Positions 35,159 to 44,257 of a stretch of DNA of 64,000 bases are shown in pieces (position 1 is the first letter of the stretch; each line of letters opens with the position of its first letter). The DNA comes from Halothiobacillaceae bacterium (GTDB taxonomy: Bacteria > Pseudomonadota > Gammaproteobacteria > Halothiobacillales > Halothiobacillaceae). The DNA lies in assembly GCA_028696185.1 (NCBI GenBank), contig JAQVHL010000004.1:35508-99507 (forward strand), written 5' to 3'. The notes under the pieces were generated by a model that worked only from the letters and a program-made list of their open reading frames with translations, had not been told where the DNA came from and ran no database searches. Position numbers and translations under genes: made by a program.

Positions 35159-36102
35159 ACGGCCCCCGTCAGCGCCGCCGTGAGCGGGGGCGTGAGATCA
35201 ACGGCATTGTCCTGCTCGACAAGCCGCAAGGGCTAAGTTCCAACCACGCCCTGCAGCGCGTCAAACGCCTGTTCGATGCACGCAAGGCTGGCCACACTGG
35301 AAGTCTCGATCCGCTGGCAACCGGCCTGCTGCCGGTGTGTTTTGGATCGGCAACCCGTATTTCCGGTTTGCTGCTGGATGCGGACAAGGTCTACGAAGTC
35401 ACGGCCCGTCTCGGGCAGCGCACCCGTACCGGTGATGCGGAAGGCGAGCTCATCGCCGAGCGTGAGGTGCCGCCTCTTGTGGAAGCGGACATCGAAGCCG
35501 TGCTGGCGCGTTTTCGTGGCGAGGTCGATCAGATTCCGCCCATGCATTCCGCGCTCAAGCATCAAGGCCAGCGTCTTTACGAGCTTGCCCGCCAGGGGGT
35601 GGAAGTCGAGCGTGCGCCTCGCCGCATCGTCTTTCACCGCATCGTGTTGTTGCAGCACGATGCACAGAGCCTGAGCCTGTTCGTCCACTGCTCCAAGGGT
35701 GCGTACATCCGTACCCTGATCGAGGACATCGGGGAGGCCTTGGGTTGCGGAGCGCATGTCACAGCGCTTCGTCGTACCGGTGTCGGGGCGTGGATGCCTT
35801 CGGGGCCCGGCGCCGAACCGCCCATGCTGACCCTGGAGCGCCTCGAAGCCCTGCGTGAAGAGGGTCTCGAAGCCCTGGATCGTGTTATCCTTGCCACCGA
35901 TTGCGCGCTGACCGGCTATCCTTCCGTTGTGCTGGATGCCGACAGCGCACATTACATCCGCCACGGTCATCCCGTATTTGTGCCGAAGGCCCCGCCGCAG
36001 GGCTGGTTCAGGCTGTACGGGCCGGACGACCTCTTCCTGGGAATGGGGGAAGTCCTCGATGACGGGCGGGTGGCCCCGCGGCGTCTCTTGAACGCCGCGT
36101 GA
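35155..36102 (+). CDS. truB: tRNA pseudouridine(55) synthase TruB
   Basis: 315 residues, standard. TruB makes pseudouridine 55 in the T-loop of tRNAs and also acts as a tRNA chaperone. NGIVLLDKPQGLSSNHALQR opens the domain. KAGHTGSLDPLATGLLPVCF holds the catalytic Asp. SKGAYIRTLIEDIGEALGC and a C-terminal PUA-like part (ADSAHYIRHGHPVFV) follow. The start is GTG at 35155, overlapping the rbfA stop by 4 bases (GTGA); no ATG would preserve the conserved N-terminus. Confidence 0.97.
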   Translation: MNGPRQRRRERGREINGIVLLDKPQGLSSNHALQRVKRLFDARKAGHTGSLDPLATGLLPVCFGSATRISGLLLDADKVYEVTARLGQRTRTGDAEGELIAEREVPPLVEADIEAVLARFRGEVDQIPPMHSALKHQGQRLYELARQGVEVERAPRRIVFHRIVLLQHDAQSLSLFVHCSKGAYIRTLIEDIGEALGCGAHVTALRRTGVGAWMPSGPGAEPPMLTLERLEALREEGLEALDRVILATDCALTGYPSVVLDADSAHYIRHGHPVFVPKAPPQGWFRLYGPDDLFLGMGEVLDDGRVAPRRLLNAA

Positions 36103-36184
36103 CCCGCAAGGGTCGCCTCTCATCCCGTCCGGCTCCGGCTGGTCGGTGATGGAACATCAACCGTAAACCCCCAGGAGAGAGACC

Positions 36185-36454
36185 ATGTCCCTGAATGCAG
36201 AAGCCAAGGCGCAGATCGTCGCCGAATACGCCCGTGGCACCAACGATACCGGTTCGCCGGAAGTCCAGGTCGCCCTTTTGACCAACCGCATCAACCAGCT
36301 GACCGAGCACTTCGCCGTGCACAAGCAGGATAACCACTCCCGTCGCGGTCTGCTGCGCCTGGTGAACCAGCGCCGCAAGCTGCTGGATTACCTCAAGCGT
36401 AAGGATGCCAGCCGTTATCAGGCGCTGATCGGCCGCCTGGGCCTGCGTCGCTGA
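36185..36454 (+). CDS. rpsO: Small ribosomal subunit protein uS15
   Basis: 89 residues, the exact usual size. S15 is a primary 16S-binding protein of the 30S platform. [20 protein letters not shown] and [20 protein letters not shown] are its RNA-binding signatures. CAGGAGAGAGA precedes the ATG. It is 82 bases after truB and followed by two consecutive hairpins before pnp. E. coli S15 represses its own mRNA through a leader pseudoknot; no such structure could be assigned by eye here. Confidence 0.98.
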   Translation: MSLNAEAKAQIVAEYARGTNDTGSPEVQVALLTNRINQLTEHFAVHKQDNHSRRGLLRLVNQRRKLLDYLKRKDASRYQALIGRLGLRR

Positions 36455-36460
36455 GCCTTG

Positions 36461-36490
36461 CTCGCCCGGTCGGTGTTCCGGCCGGGCGAG
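36461..36490 (+). terminator. Strong GC hairpin after rpsO
   Basis: CTCGCCCGGTCGG (36461-36473) pairs with CCGGCCGGGCGAG (36478-36490), 13 bp with one G-U pair and loop TGTT, starting 6 bases after the rpsO stop. It has no T-run, so it may be a weak terminator or a 3'-end stabiliser of rpsO mRNA. Confidence 0.55.
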
Positions 36491-36530
36491 GTCTATGCCA
36501 AGCCCTTCGCCCGGTGGGCTTGGCATAGAC
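36491..36530 (+). promoter_or_regulatory. Perfect 15-bp stem in the pnp leader, probable RNase III site
   Basis: GTCTATGCCAAGCCC (36491-36505) and GGGCTTGGCATAGAC (36516-36530) are exact complements with a 10-base loop, adjoining the rpsO hairpin. In E. coli a long pnp-leader stem is cut by RNase III and then used by PNPase to repress itself. The position here matches that arrangement. Confidence 0.55.
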
Positions 36531-36618
36531 GGGCTGACATCCTCGCGGATGACCCGTGCCTATGAATTCCGATCTTCTCTTCTCCTGGCAACCCGAACGA
36601 CCCCTCAAGGAGCCCGTG

Positions 36619-38718
36619 GTGAGCATTCCGACCCCGATCAAGAAAACCTTCCAGTACGGCGCCCACTCGGTCACCCTCGAAACCGGTGAAATCGCCCGGC
36701 AGGCCTCCGGGGCAGTGCTGGTCAGTATGGGCGAGACCGTCGTTCTGGTGACTGTCGTGGCGCAAAAAACCGCGCAGCCGGGGCAGGACTTCTTCCCGCT
36801 TACCGTCGAGTACCAGGAAAAATTCTACGCCGCCGGCCGTATTCCCGGTGGGTTCTTCAAGCGTGAAGGGCGTCCTGCGGAGCACGAAACCCTCAATGCC
36901 CGCCTGATCGATCGTCCGCTACGTCCGCTGTTTCCGGAAGGCTTTTACAACGAAGTGCAGATCATCGCCCAGGTACTGGCGCTGAATCCTGAAATTGATC
37001 CCGACATTCCGGCCATGCTGGGCGCCTCTGCGGCCCTGGCCCTGTCGGGCGTGCCCTTCGAAGGCCCCATCGGTGCGGCGCGCGTGGGCTATATCGCGGG
37101 CGACTACGTGCTCAACCCCAGCCGCGCCCAGCTTGAAGAATCCAGCCTGGATCTCGTGGTGGCGGGCACCCGCGATGCGGTGCTGATGGTCGAATCCGAA
37201 GCGAAGGAGCTGGGCGAGGAGGTGATGCTGGGTTCGGTGGTTTTCGGCCACGACCAGATGCAGGCGGCCATCACCGCCATCGAAGAGCTGGCGGCCGAGG
37301 CCGGAAAGCCCAAGTGGGACTGGCAAGCGCCCGAAACTCATCGCAGCCTCGTCGAGGCGCTTGAGAGCGGTTTCGGCGCCGCGCTGGCCGATGCCTACCG
37401 CATCACCGTCAAGCAGACGCGCTACGCGCGGCTGGATGAGATTCGCGCCGAAGCCGTGGCCGCTCTGGGCGAAGGAGAGAACCCCCTCGCGCCGGCCGGC
37501 AAGGTGCTCGATGCTGTCTACGCCCTGGAGTCGCGCATCGTGCGCAACAGCATCCTCGACGGCGCTCCGCGCATCGATGGACGCGACACGCGCAGCATCC
37601 GTCCGATCACCGTGCGTACCGGTGTGTTGCCGCGGGTGCATGGCTCCGCGCTGTTCACCCGTGGCGAAACCCAGGCGCTGGTTGTCGCCACCCTGGGTAC
37701 GGCGCGCGATGCGCAGCTGATCGATGCCGTTGAAGGCGAGCGCAAGGACGCCTTCATGCTGCATTACAACTTTCCGCCGTTCTCCGTGGGCGAAACTGGT
37801 CGCTTCGGCGCGCCCAAGCGCCGCGAAATCGGCCATGGCAATCTGGCACGTCGTGGTGTCACGCCTGTCCTGCCCGGGCAGGAGGAATTCCCCTATGTCA
37901 TCCGCGTGGTATCGGAAATCACCGAATCCAACGGTTCCAGTTCCATGGCCACCGTCTGTGGCAGCAGCCTGGCGCTGATGGATGCGGGTGTGCCCACGCG
38001 TGCGCCCGTGGCCGGTATCGCCATGGGCCTCATCAAGGAAGGCGAGCGTTTTGCCGTGCTTTCCGACATCCTGGGCGATGAAGACCATCTGGGCGACATG
38101 GACTTCAAGGTGGCCGGTACCGCGAATGGCATCACGGCCCTGCAGATGGACATCAAGATCAACGGCATCACCCGCGAGATCATGGATATTGCCCTGCGTC
38201 AGGCCCGTGAAGGCCGCCTGCACATTCTGGGCATCATGAACGCGGCCCTCCAGACCCCGCGCGAGGAAGTCTCCGAGCATGCGCCGCGCTTCGTGAGCTT
38301 CCGCATCAATCCGGACAAGATCCGCGAAGTGATCGGCAAGGGCGGGGCGACCATCCAGGCTATAACCCGCGAAACCGGTACCACGATCGACATTAACGAC
38401 GATGGCCAGATCACCATCGCCGCCGTTCATAAGGATGCCGCTGCCGAAGCGCGTCGCCGCATCGAGCTCATTACCGCCGAAGTGGAAGTGGGGCGTGTCT
38501 ACGAGGGCAAGGTGGCGCGCATTGTGGATTTCGGCGCCTTCGTTACCCTGCTGCCCGGCAAGGATGGCTTGCTGCACATCTCGCAAATCTGCGAGGAGCG
38601 CGTCGAGAACGTCAGCGACAAGCTCAGCGAAGGCCAGATGGTGCGCGTCAAGGTACTGGAAGTGGACAAACAGGGCCGTATCCGCCTGTCCATGAAGGCT
38701 GTCGGCATCGACGAGTAA
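36619..38718 (+). CDS. pnp: Polyribonucleotide nucleotidyltransferase (PNPase)
   Basis: 699 residues. PNPase is the trimeric 3'-5' phosphorolytic exoribonuclease of the degradosome. It has two RNase PH-like domains ([20 protein letters not shown]; later [20 protein letters not shown] and [20 protein letters not shown] leading into KH). The S1 domain at the end is [20 protein letters not shown]. The GTG at 36619 is chosen: AAGGAG at 36607-36612 is correctly spaced and the N-terminus then matches the family. The frame remains open upstream to 36556, but that would add about 20 unconserved residues. Confidence 0.95.
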   Translation: MSIPTPIKKTFQYGAHSVTLETGEIARQASGAVLVSMGETVVLVTVVAQKTAQPGQDFFPLTVEYQEKFYAAGRIPGGFFKREGRPAEHETLNARLIDRPLRPLFPEGFYNEVQIIAQVLALNPEIDPDIPAMLGASAALALSGVPFEGPIGAARVGYIAGDYVLNPSRAQLEESSLDLVVAGTRDAVLMVESEAKELGEEVMLGSVVFGHDQMQAAITAIEELAAEAGKPKWDWQAPETHRSLVEALESGFGAALADAYRITVKQTRYARLDEIRAEAVAALGEGENPLAPAGKVLDAVYALESRIVRNSILDGAPRIDGRDTRSIRPITVRTGVLPRVHGSALFTRGETQALVVATLGTARDAQLIDAVEGERKDAFMLHYNFPPFSVGETGRFGAPKRREIGHGNLARRGVTPVLPGQEEFPYVIRVVSEITESNGSSSMATVCGSSLALMDAGVPTRAPVAGIAMGLIKEGERFAVLSDILGDEDHLGDMDFKVAGTANGITALQMDIKINGITREIMDIALRQAREGRLHILGIMNAALQTPREEVSEHAPRFVSFRINPDKIREVIGKGGATIQAITRETGTTIDINDDGQITIAAVHKDAAAEARRRIELITAEVEVGRVYEGKVARIVDFGAFVTLLPGKDGLLHISQICEERVENVSDKLSEGQMVRVKVLEVDKQGRIRLSMKAVGIDE

Positions 38719-38841
38719 GCCCCATCGCCTGATGCTGTTTGACGCCCGAGGGGCGCGCGAGGCTGCAGTTTGCCCCGCGCGCCCTTCCTGTTTATGGGCT
38801 CGAAAATAATTGTGCTTGTCACGCAAGGAGCGCTGGATACG

Positions 38842-39297
38842 ATGTCACGTTTTGCATGGATGCTTGTTTTCGCCGGATCGACGATGCCTGCGCTGGCCGC
38901 GGAGCCTTCCTCTGCAACCCTGGCCTGCGTTTCAAGTGAGGCTTGTGGTTGTTCGCTGATCGTCATGGGTGAGCGCTGTTCTGTTGGGGAAAGTCATTTT
39001 TTCCACGATTTGGTCGACGGTGCTCCCTTGCAATTCAACCTGGGGCAGGGGCCGCTTAGGGCGGTTTCAAGCCGACCGCAGGCCGATTTTTTCAGCCCTG
39101 GGCCGGGAAGTTCATGGTCTGAAAGCTACGACTACGGCGGCGGAAAAATAGAGATTCATTACACCCCCGCGCCTTCGACGTGCATGAAGTCGGCCGACGA
39201 TGAGCCCTGTGAGTATTTCGATGTGCATGCCCGAATTGTCCTTTCGAATCGGCAAGGCATTCATCGTTACGAGGGGCACGGCAAGTGCGGGTGCTGA
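38842..39297 (+). CDS. Small cysteine-rich secreted protein
   Basis: 151 residues, no family recognised. A signal peptide (MSRFAWMLVFAGSTMPALAA, cleavage after AxA near residue 20) precedes a mature part with eight Cys, including ACVSSEACGCSL near its start and the final GKCGC. This suggests disulfide bonding in the periplasm. The centre has FHDLVDGAPLQFNLGQG and SWSESYDYGGGKIEIHY, possibly beta-strands. AAGGAG lies 11 bases before the ATG. It stands alone between pnp and a convergent small gene, and the 123-bp gap after pnp offers room for a promoter. Confidence 0.6.
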   Translation: MSRFAWMLVFAGSTMPALAAEPSSATLACVSSEACGCSLIVMGERCSVGESHFFHDLVDGAPLQFNLGQGPLRAVSSRPQADFFSPGPGSSWSESYDYGGGKIEIHYTPAPSTCMKSADDEPCEYFDVHARIVLSNRQGIHRYEGHGKCGC

Positions 39298-39345
39298 AAG
39301 CAGGTATCGCTTGTCCGGCACTTGAAAGGTGTTTTCAACGCCCCT

Positions 39346-39723
39346 TCAAAGCCCGAAACCGATACTGATGAAGAAGGCGTTGTCGCGGGGGCGCAAGGCT
39401 TGAGAGAAGGTTTGCATGCCCTGATGCGGGAAGGTCGGGGCCCAGCCCAGGTTGAGACCCAGGCCCTGAGGCCATTCGCTGGGATTGATGCGTAGCAGGG
39501 CGAAGTTGTTGCGCTGCGGTGTCCCCCAGGGGTCATTGCGGGTCTCGCGCGCCGCCGGAGGGGCAGGGTGCCTGGGAAAGAGCTCCACTCGCGATGCGTT
39601 GCGCGGAGAGGGGCGCTGCTCCGCGCCTGTGCCCGCCGTGGCGGCGGGTTGTTCCGCCCAGGCGGCGGTCTGACTTGCGAGAGCGAGCAGCAGGGCCGCC
39701 GCGCGTCTAATCATCGGGCGCAT
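39346..39723 (-). CDS. Small exported protein, unknown
   Basis: 125 residues, no family recognised. A signal peptide (RRAAALLLALASQTAAWA) is followed by a low-complexity Pro/Arg/Ala region and a more ordered end: NNFALLRINPSEWPQGLGLN, then the final FFISIGFGL, a beta-strand ending in an aromatic/hydrophobic pattern seen in outer-membrane proteins. MRPMIRR is the likely start (39723). It is convergent with the cysteine-rich protein gene and lies downstream of the RND operon on the opposite side of a 109-bp gap. Confidence 0.5.
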   Translation of the reverse strand: MRPMIRRAAALLLALASQTAAWAEQPAATAGTGAEQRPSPRNASRVELFPRHPAPPAARETRNDPWGTPQRNNFALLRINPSEWPQGLGLNLGWAPTFPHQGMQTFSQALRPRDNAFFISIGFGL

Positions 39724-39832
39724 GGGGTACTCCCAGCGTTTGCATGCGTATGATTCTAGTCTTCTTTACCGAAAATCCAAGTTGCTTAAACCCGGGGGGC
39801 TCCATGGGCTGCCTTGGGTGGCATCTATCCAT

Positions 39833-42800
39833 CTAAACTTTGCCGCCTATTGTCAGTCGCGTATGCAGGCTTTCATGCAGCGAAAGCAGGGCGGGTATGA
39901 CGAACAGCACCAGTACGGTGGCCACGGCCAGACCGAAGGCGATGGAGGTGGCCATGGGAATCAGGAATTGCGCCTGCAGCGAACGCTCGAACAACAGCGG
40001 GGCCAGTCCGCCAATGGTGGTCAGCGAAGTGAGCAGCACGGCGCGCAGGCGCAGGCAACTGGCCTGGACCAGGGCTTCGTTCACGTTGAGTCCTTTGTGG
40101 CGTTGCTCCTTGAAGAAGCTGACCAGGATGATGGCGTTGTTGACCACAATGCCGGAAAGTCCGAACAGACCGAACAGGGACAGTATGGTCAGGTCGATGC
40201 CCATGATCCAGTGACCGAAGATGGCGCCGACCAGGCCGAAGGGGATAATGGCCATGACCACCAGCGGCCAGCCCCAGGAGGCGAATACCCAGGCCAGGAC
40301 GATGTAGATCAGGGCCAGTCCGAGAAGTAATCCGTAGCGCATGTCCTCCATGGTTTCGCGCTGATCGGCGGCGCGCCCTTCGAAGGAGTAGGCGATGCCG
40401 TAGTCGCGCGCAAGACGCGGCAGGGTGTCTTCGTTCAGTGCCTTGCGCACATTGTTGGCATTGTTCAGTGAGCGGTCGATTTCGGCGGAGATTTCCACGG
40501 CCAGCAGGCCCTGGGCATGGCGCAGGGCCTCGAAGCCGCGGTTGTCGCGGAACTGGGCGACGCTGGCGAGCGGCACGAAGCGTCCATCGGGCAGGCGGAT
40601 GCTGTAATCCGCCAGCGAGGCGAGGCGTTCGCGATCCTCACGCGGCAGGCGCACGCGCACTTCGATTTCATCCGGCCCGTCCTGAAAAATCTGCGCCAGT
40701 TGGCCGTCGTAGGCGGCGCGCAGTTGGCGCCCCAGATCTTGGGTGCTCAATCCCAGGGCCCGGCCGGCCGGGGTGAGGCTGAAAATGAGCTGGTCACGGC
40801 CGTAGGGCATGTCGTCCTGGGTGTCGGTGACGCCCGGGACCGTGCGCAGGGTGGCTGCCAGATTTTCGGCGGCGGCTTTCAGTCGCATCGGGTCATGCCC
40901 CGTCAGGCGCACGTTGATGTCCTTGCCTGGCGGCCCGGATTGACGCTGGGTGAGGGTGAAGCTCTCCAGCCCCGGCGGCAGGACGATGCGCGATTTCCAT
41001 TCATCGATGAATTGCGAATTGCGCACCTCGCGCCGGTCAGGGGAGCTCAGTTCGACGAAGACCGAGCCGAACTGATCGCCGCTCAGGTTGCCGGTGGCGC
41101 CCTCGCCGAGCGTGCCGCCCTGGCGTATTACCGCCGTATGCAGCAAAGCGCCGCCCAGCGCCTGCTCGGTTTCGGCGAGTGTGGTTTCCAGCTGCCCAAG
41201 GAAGCGCTCCACGTCCTGCCGGGGCGTACCGGCCACGAAGGTGGCATTGGCGTACAGGGTTTGCGCTTCCGGGGTGGGGAAAAAGGTGAAGTTCAGCCGT
41301 CCGCCAGCCAGCAGGCCGATGGCGAGGATGAGCACGGCGGCGGCGATGCTCAGGGTGGTGCCGCGATGGGTGACGGACAGGGTCGACAGGCGGCGGAAGG
41401 GGCCGTCACGGAATTGCTCGAAGCCGGCATCGAAACGCGCGCGCAGCCGGTCCAGCGGCCCATCGCCGCTGCGCAGGAAGGCCGTACGCAGGTGGGCGGG
41501 CAGCACCAGGAAGCATTCGATGAGCGAGGCGAGGATCACACAGATCATCACCAACGGAATATCGAACAGAATATTGCCGATGATGCCGCCCACCATCATC
41601 AGGGGCAGGAAAGCGGCCACGGTGGTCAGCGAGGAGGCCAGCACAGGCCAGAGCATGCGCTTGCCGGCGCCTTCGGAGGCATGCAGGGGCGATTCGCCGT
41701 TGCGGTAGTGGGCGTAGGCATCCTCGCCGACCACGATGGCATCGTCGACGATCACCCCCAGGGCCATGATCAGGGCGAACAGGCTCATCATGTTGATGCT
41801 GCCGCCCACGCCGTAGAGCACGGCCAGTGCGGCAAGAAAGGCGCTGGGGATGCCGAAGGCGACCCAGAAAGCAACGCGGCCGGGCAGGAACAGGTAGAGC
41901 AGCAGCACGACCAGTACCAGCCCACCCAGTCCGTTCTTGATGAGCAGATCGATGCGCTCGTCGATCAACTGCCAGGCCTCATCGTAGACAGTCATCGAGA
42001 GATTGGGCGGCAGGGTGGGGCGGGTATCGTTCACCCATTGTTCGAAAATCCGCGCCGCCTTGAGCGAATGCCCGGTTTCCGCGCGTTGCAGCAAAAGCTC
42101 GACAGCAGGCTTGCCCTCGTGGCTCAGCTCCAGGGTGCTGGGGCGTGCCTCGCGGCGGATAGTGGCCACATCTCCCAGGCGTACAAGCACCGTGTCGCCA
42201 CTCAAAAGCGGCAGATCCGCGAAATCGTGCGGGGTGCGGCGCTGCTCCAGGGCGCGCAGCTCGCGGGCCACGTCGCGCTGGGCGATGAGCCCGGCCGGTA
42301 GGTCTGTGCTGTCGCGGGCGATGCGGTTGCCGATGTCCTCGATGGTCAGGCCCAGGGATTCCAGCCGGTGGGCCGGGATTTCGATGCTGATCTCTTCCTT
42401 GGGCAAGCCGATGACATCGACACGGTCGATGCCGCGCGCGGTGAGTTCCCGCTCGTAACGCCAGGCCAGACGGCGCAGCTCGTCGGTACTGACATCGCCG
42501 CTCAGGAGCACACGGGCCACGGTATCGTAGCGGGCCACGCGGCTGATCTGGGGTTTTTCCGCTTCCTTCGGCAGGTTGCGGAATTCGTCCACCTGCTGGC
42601 GAACCTCATCCAGGGCCATGACGGGGTCCGAGCCCTCGCGAAATTCCAGGGTGATCGACGCAATGCCCTGCGCCGACGTGGAGCTCATGCGGTAGAGGTT
42701 GTTGATCGACTTGAGCCGCTGTTCCAGCGGTTCGGTGATGCCGTTTTCCACGTCTTCCGCCGAGGCGCCGCTCCACACCACGCGCACGGTGACGATATCT

Positions 42801-42937
42801 AGGGCGAAGTTCGGAAAGAACTGCACGTTCATGCGCTGTACGGCGAACAACCCGCCTACCAGCATGAGGATCATCACCAGGTTGGCGGCGACCTTGTGAT
42901 GGGCGAAAAAGCCGATGACGCTTGCCTGACGGCTCAT
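39833..42937 (-). CDS. RND-family efflux transporter permease
   Basis: 1034 residues, the normal RND size with 12 TM helices and two large periplasmic loops. The N-terminal VIGFFAHHKVAANLVMILML is TM1. In TM4, GVIVDDAIVVGEDAYAHYRN carries the proton-relay Asp pair. The second half has FGLSGIVVNNAIILVSFFKE. These trimeric pumps export drugs, metals or lipids with a periplasmic adaptor. It belongs with the adaptor gene upstream, whose stop overlaps its ATG by 4 bases. HAE-1 type (drugs/organics) is more likely than a metal exporter, because the metal-binding Met residues of CusA are not evident. No outer-membrane factor gene is adjacent. Confidence 0.92.
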   Translation of the reverse strand: MSRQASVIGFFAHHKVAANLVMILMLVGGLFAVQRMNVQFFPNFALDIVTVRVVWSGASAEDVENGITEPLEQRLKSINNLYRMSSTSAQGIASITLEFREGSDPVMALDEVRQQVDEFRNLPKEAEKPQISRVARYDTVARVLLSGDVSTDELRRLAWRYERELTARGIDRVDVIGLPKEEISIEIPAHRLESLGLTIEDIGNRIARDSTDLPAGLIAQRDVARELRALEQRRTPHDFADLPLLSGDTVLVRLGDVATIRREARPSTLELSHEGKPAVELLLQRAETGHSLKAARIFEQWVNDTRPTLPPNLSMTVYDEAWQLIDERIDLLIKNGLGGLVLVVLLLYLFLPGRVAFWVAFGIPSAFLAALAVLYGVGGSINMMSLFALIMALGVIVDDAIVVGEDAYAHYRNGESPLHASEGAGKRMLWPVLASSLTTVAAFLPLMMVGGIIGNILFDIPLVMICVILASLIECFLVLPAHLRTAFLRSGDGPLDRLRARFDAGFEQFRDGPFRRLSTLSVTHRGTTLSIAAAVLILAIGLLAGGRLNFTFFPTPEAQTLYANATFVAGTPRQDVERFLGQLETTLAETEQALGGALLHTAVIRQGGTLGEGATGNLSGDQFGSVFVELSSPDRREVRNSQFIDEWKSRIVLPPGLESFTLTQRQSGPPGKDINVRLTGHDPMRLKAAAENLAATLRTVPGVTDTQDDMPYGRDQLIFSLTPAGRALGLSTQDLGRQLRAAYDGQLAQIFQDGPDEIEVRVRLPREDRERLASLADYSIRLPDGRFVPLASVAQFRDNRGFEALRHAQGLLAVEISAEIDRSLNNANNVRKALNEDTLPRLARDYGIAYSFEGRAADQRETMEDMRYGLLLGLALIYIVLAWVFASWGWPLVVMAIIPFGLVGAIFGHWIMGIDLTILSLFGLFGLSGIVVNNAIILVSFFKEQRHKGLNVNEALVQASCLRLRAVLLTSLTTIGGLAPLLFERSLQAQFLIPMATSIAFGLAVATVLVLFVIPALLSLHESLHTRLTIGGKV

Positions 42938-44184
42938 GGCGCAAGGCCCTCGACCACGTTGACCGACAGCCCGGACAGGGCATTGGGCAGGTGGGTGGTC
43001 AGGATGAGGTCACCGTCGCGCAGCGCGGGGCTGCGCGCGATAAAGAGCGGCTGTCCGTCCGGGGCGCGCGTCTCGCCCAGGCGTTCGATGTCGATGGCTT
43101 CCAGACGCCCTTGTGCGATGCGGTATACACGCCCGTTGCCGTACAGCGCCGAATGCGGGAGCAGGACGCTGTCCGTGACGACCGGACGCTCCAGCTCCAC
43201 ATTGAGCAGGGCGCCCAGACGCGCACCGGGGTGTTCGCCCAGCAGGGTAAACAGGGCGTCCACACCGCGCGCATCGCCCTCGCCGGCGATGCGCTTGAGG
43301 CGCAGGGGCAGCCGCTTGCCGTCCAGCCGCGCGTGGGCGGACAGGGACACCCCCTGAGCCAGGGCGGTGGCCAGCTCATCGACATAGGCGGCAGGCAGCT
43401 TGGCACGCAGTTCCAGCCCCTCGCGCGGGTAAGCGACCAGCAGGGTCTGATTGGCGTTCACCTGCGCGCCGGCGGCGGTGTCCACCCGTGCAATGACCGC
43501 ATCGAAGGGCGCGCTGACACGGCTGCGCTCCAGATCGCGCCGGGCTTCGTCGCGTTTGGCTTCGGCACGGGCCAGACGTGCTTCAAGTTGGGCCAGGCGT
43601 GCCGGATGGTCGGTAATGGCCAGCTCGCGCGTGGTCAGCGAAAGTTGCTGACGCTCCAGCGACTGGCGGGCGGTATCGATCTGCGCCCGCGCGCCCAGAT
43701 CGCGCTTTTGCAGGGCCTCGTTACGCGAAAGGTCGGCTCGTGCCAGTTCCAGCAGGCGCCGTTCGCTTTCCAGCAGGCGTTTGTCGGCTTCGAAACGGGA
43801 TTTTTCGCTCTGAATCTGCGCTTCGAGCTCTTTGACGTCCGCCTCGGCCTGCGCAAGGCGTGGCGCGAAGTCGTCGGCCTCCAGTTCCAGCAGGAGCGTT
43901 CCGGCGGCGACCTTCTGCCCGTCGCGTACATGCACGGCACGGACGCGCGAGGCCAGTGGTGCGGCGGCGCGGAACATGTCCGGGGCCTCGATGCGTCCGT
44001 ACAGCGGCAGGAGTGGTGCGTGCGCGGCTGGCGAGACGGCCTGCGCTGTGACCTGCCAGATGCGTTCCTGCCGCTCGACGGCCGGTGTGGGCGGGCGTGT
44101 GGCCTTGAGCAGGGCGTACCCCCCCAATGCGGCGGCGAGGATAAACAGCGGGAGTCCGCGCTTGAGGAAGGACGGCAGGGGCAT
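42934..44184 (-). CDS. RND efflux periplasmic adaptor (membrane fusion protein)
   Basis: 416 residues. An N-terminal anchor (GLPLFILAAALGGYALL, about 9-25) is followed by the first lipoyl half-motif RVRAVHVRDGQKVAAGTLLL, a coiled-coil hairpin (about 120-210, VKELEAQIQSEKSRFEADKR) and the second half-motif VSAPFDAVIARVDTAAGAQV. A beta-barrel and membrane-proximal domain complete it. It bridges the RND pump and an outer-membrane channel. It is the first gene of the operon, coupled to the pump gene by ATGA. The upstream gap to ycaO is 73 bases on the same strand. Confidence 0.92.
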   Translation of the reverse strand: MPLPSFLKRGLPLFILAAALGGYALLKATRPPTPAVERQERIWQVTAQAVSPAAHAPLLPLYGRIEAPDMFRAAAPLASRVRAVHVRDGQKVAAGTLLLELEADDFAPRLAQAEADVKELEAQIQSEKSRFEADKRLLESERRLLELARADLSRNEALQKRDLGARAQIDTARQSLERQQLSLTTRELAITDHPARLAQLEARLARAEAKRDEARRDLERSRVSAPFDAVIARVDTAAGAQVNANQTLLVAYPREGLELRAKLPAAYVDELATALAQGVSLSAHARLDGKRLPLRLKRIAGEGDARGVDALFTLLGEHPGARLGALLNVELERPVVTDSVLLPHSALYGNGRVYRIAQGRLEAIDIERLGETRAPDGQPLFIARSPALRDGDLILTTHLPNALSGLSVNVVEGLAP

Positions 44185-44257
44185 CGGGCGACTCCAGGGG
44201 AGGCGGATTGAGCTTCGGGTGTGTCTTCAGAGATGCGGGCGCGGGCTGAGTTCCCGG

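Noticed and set aside
36556..36618. Upstream ATG starts for pnp
   Set aside because: The extra residues are not part of the PNPase family, and AAGGAG is spaced for GTG 36619.
36919..38826. A 635-codon minus-strand frame across pnp
   Set aside because: Antisense shadow of a certain gene, with no start-site support.
40517..42301. A 594-codon plus-strand frame across the RND pump gene
   Set aside because: Antisense of a well-supported transporter; the sequence is low in hydrophobic residues and rich in Gln/Gly.
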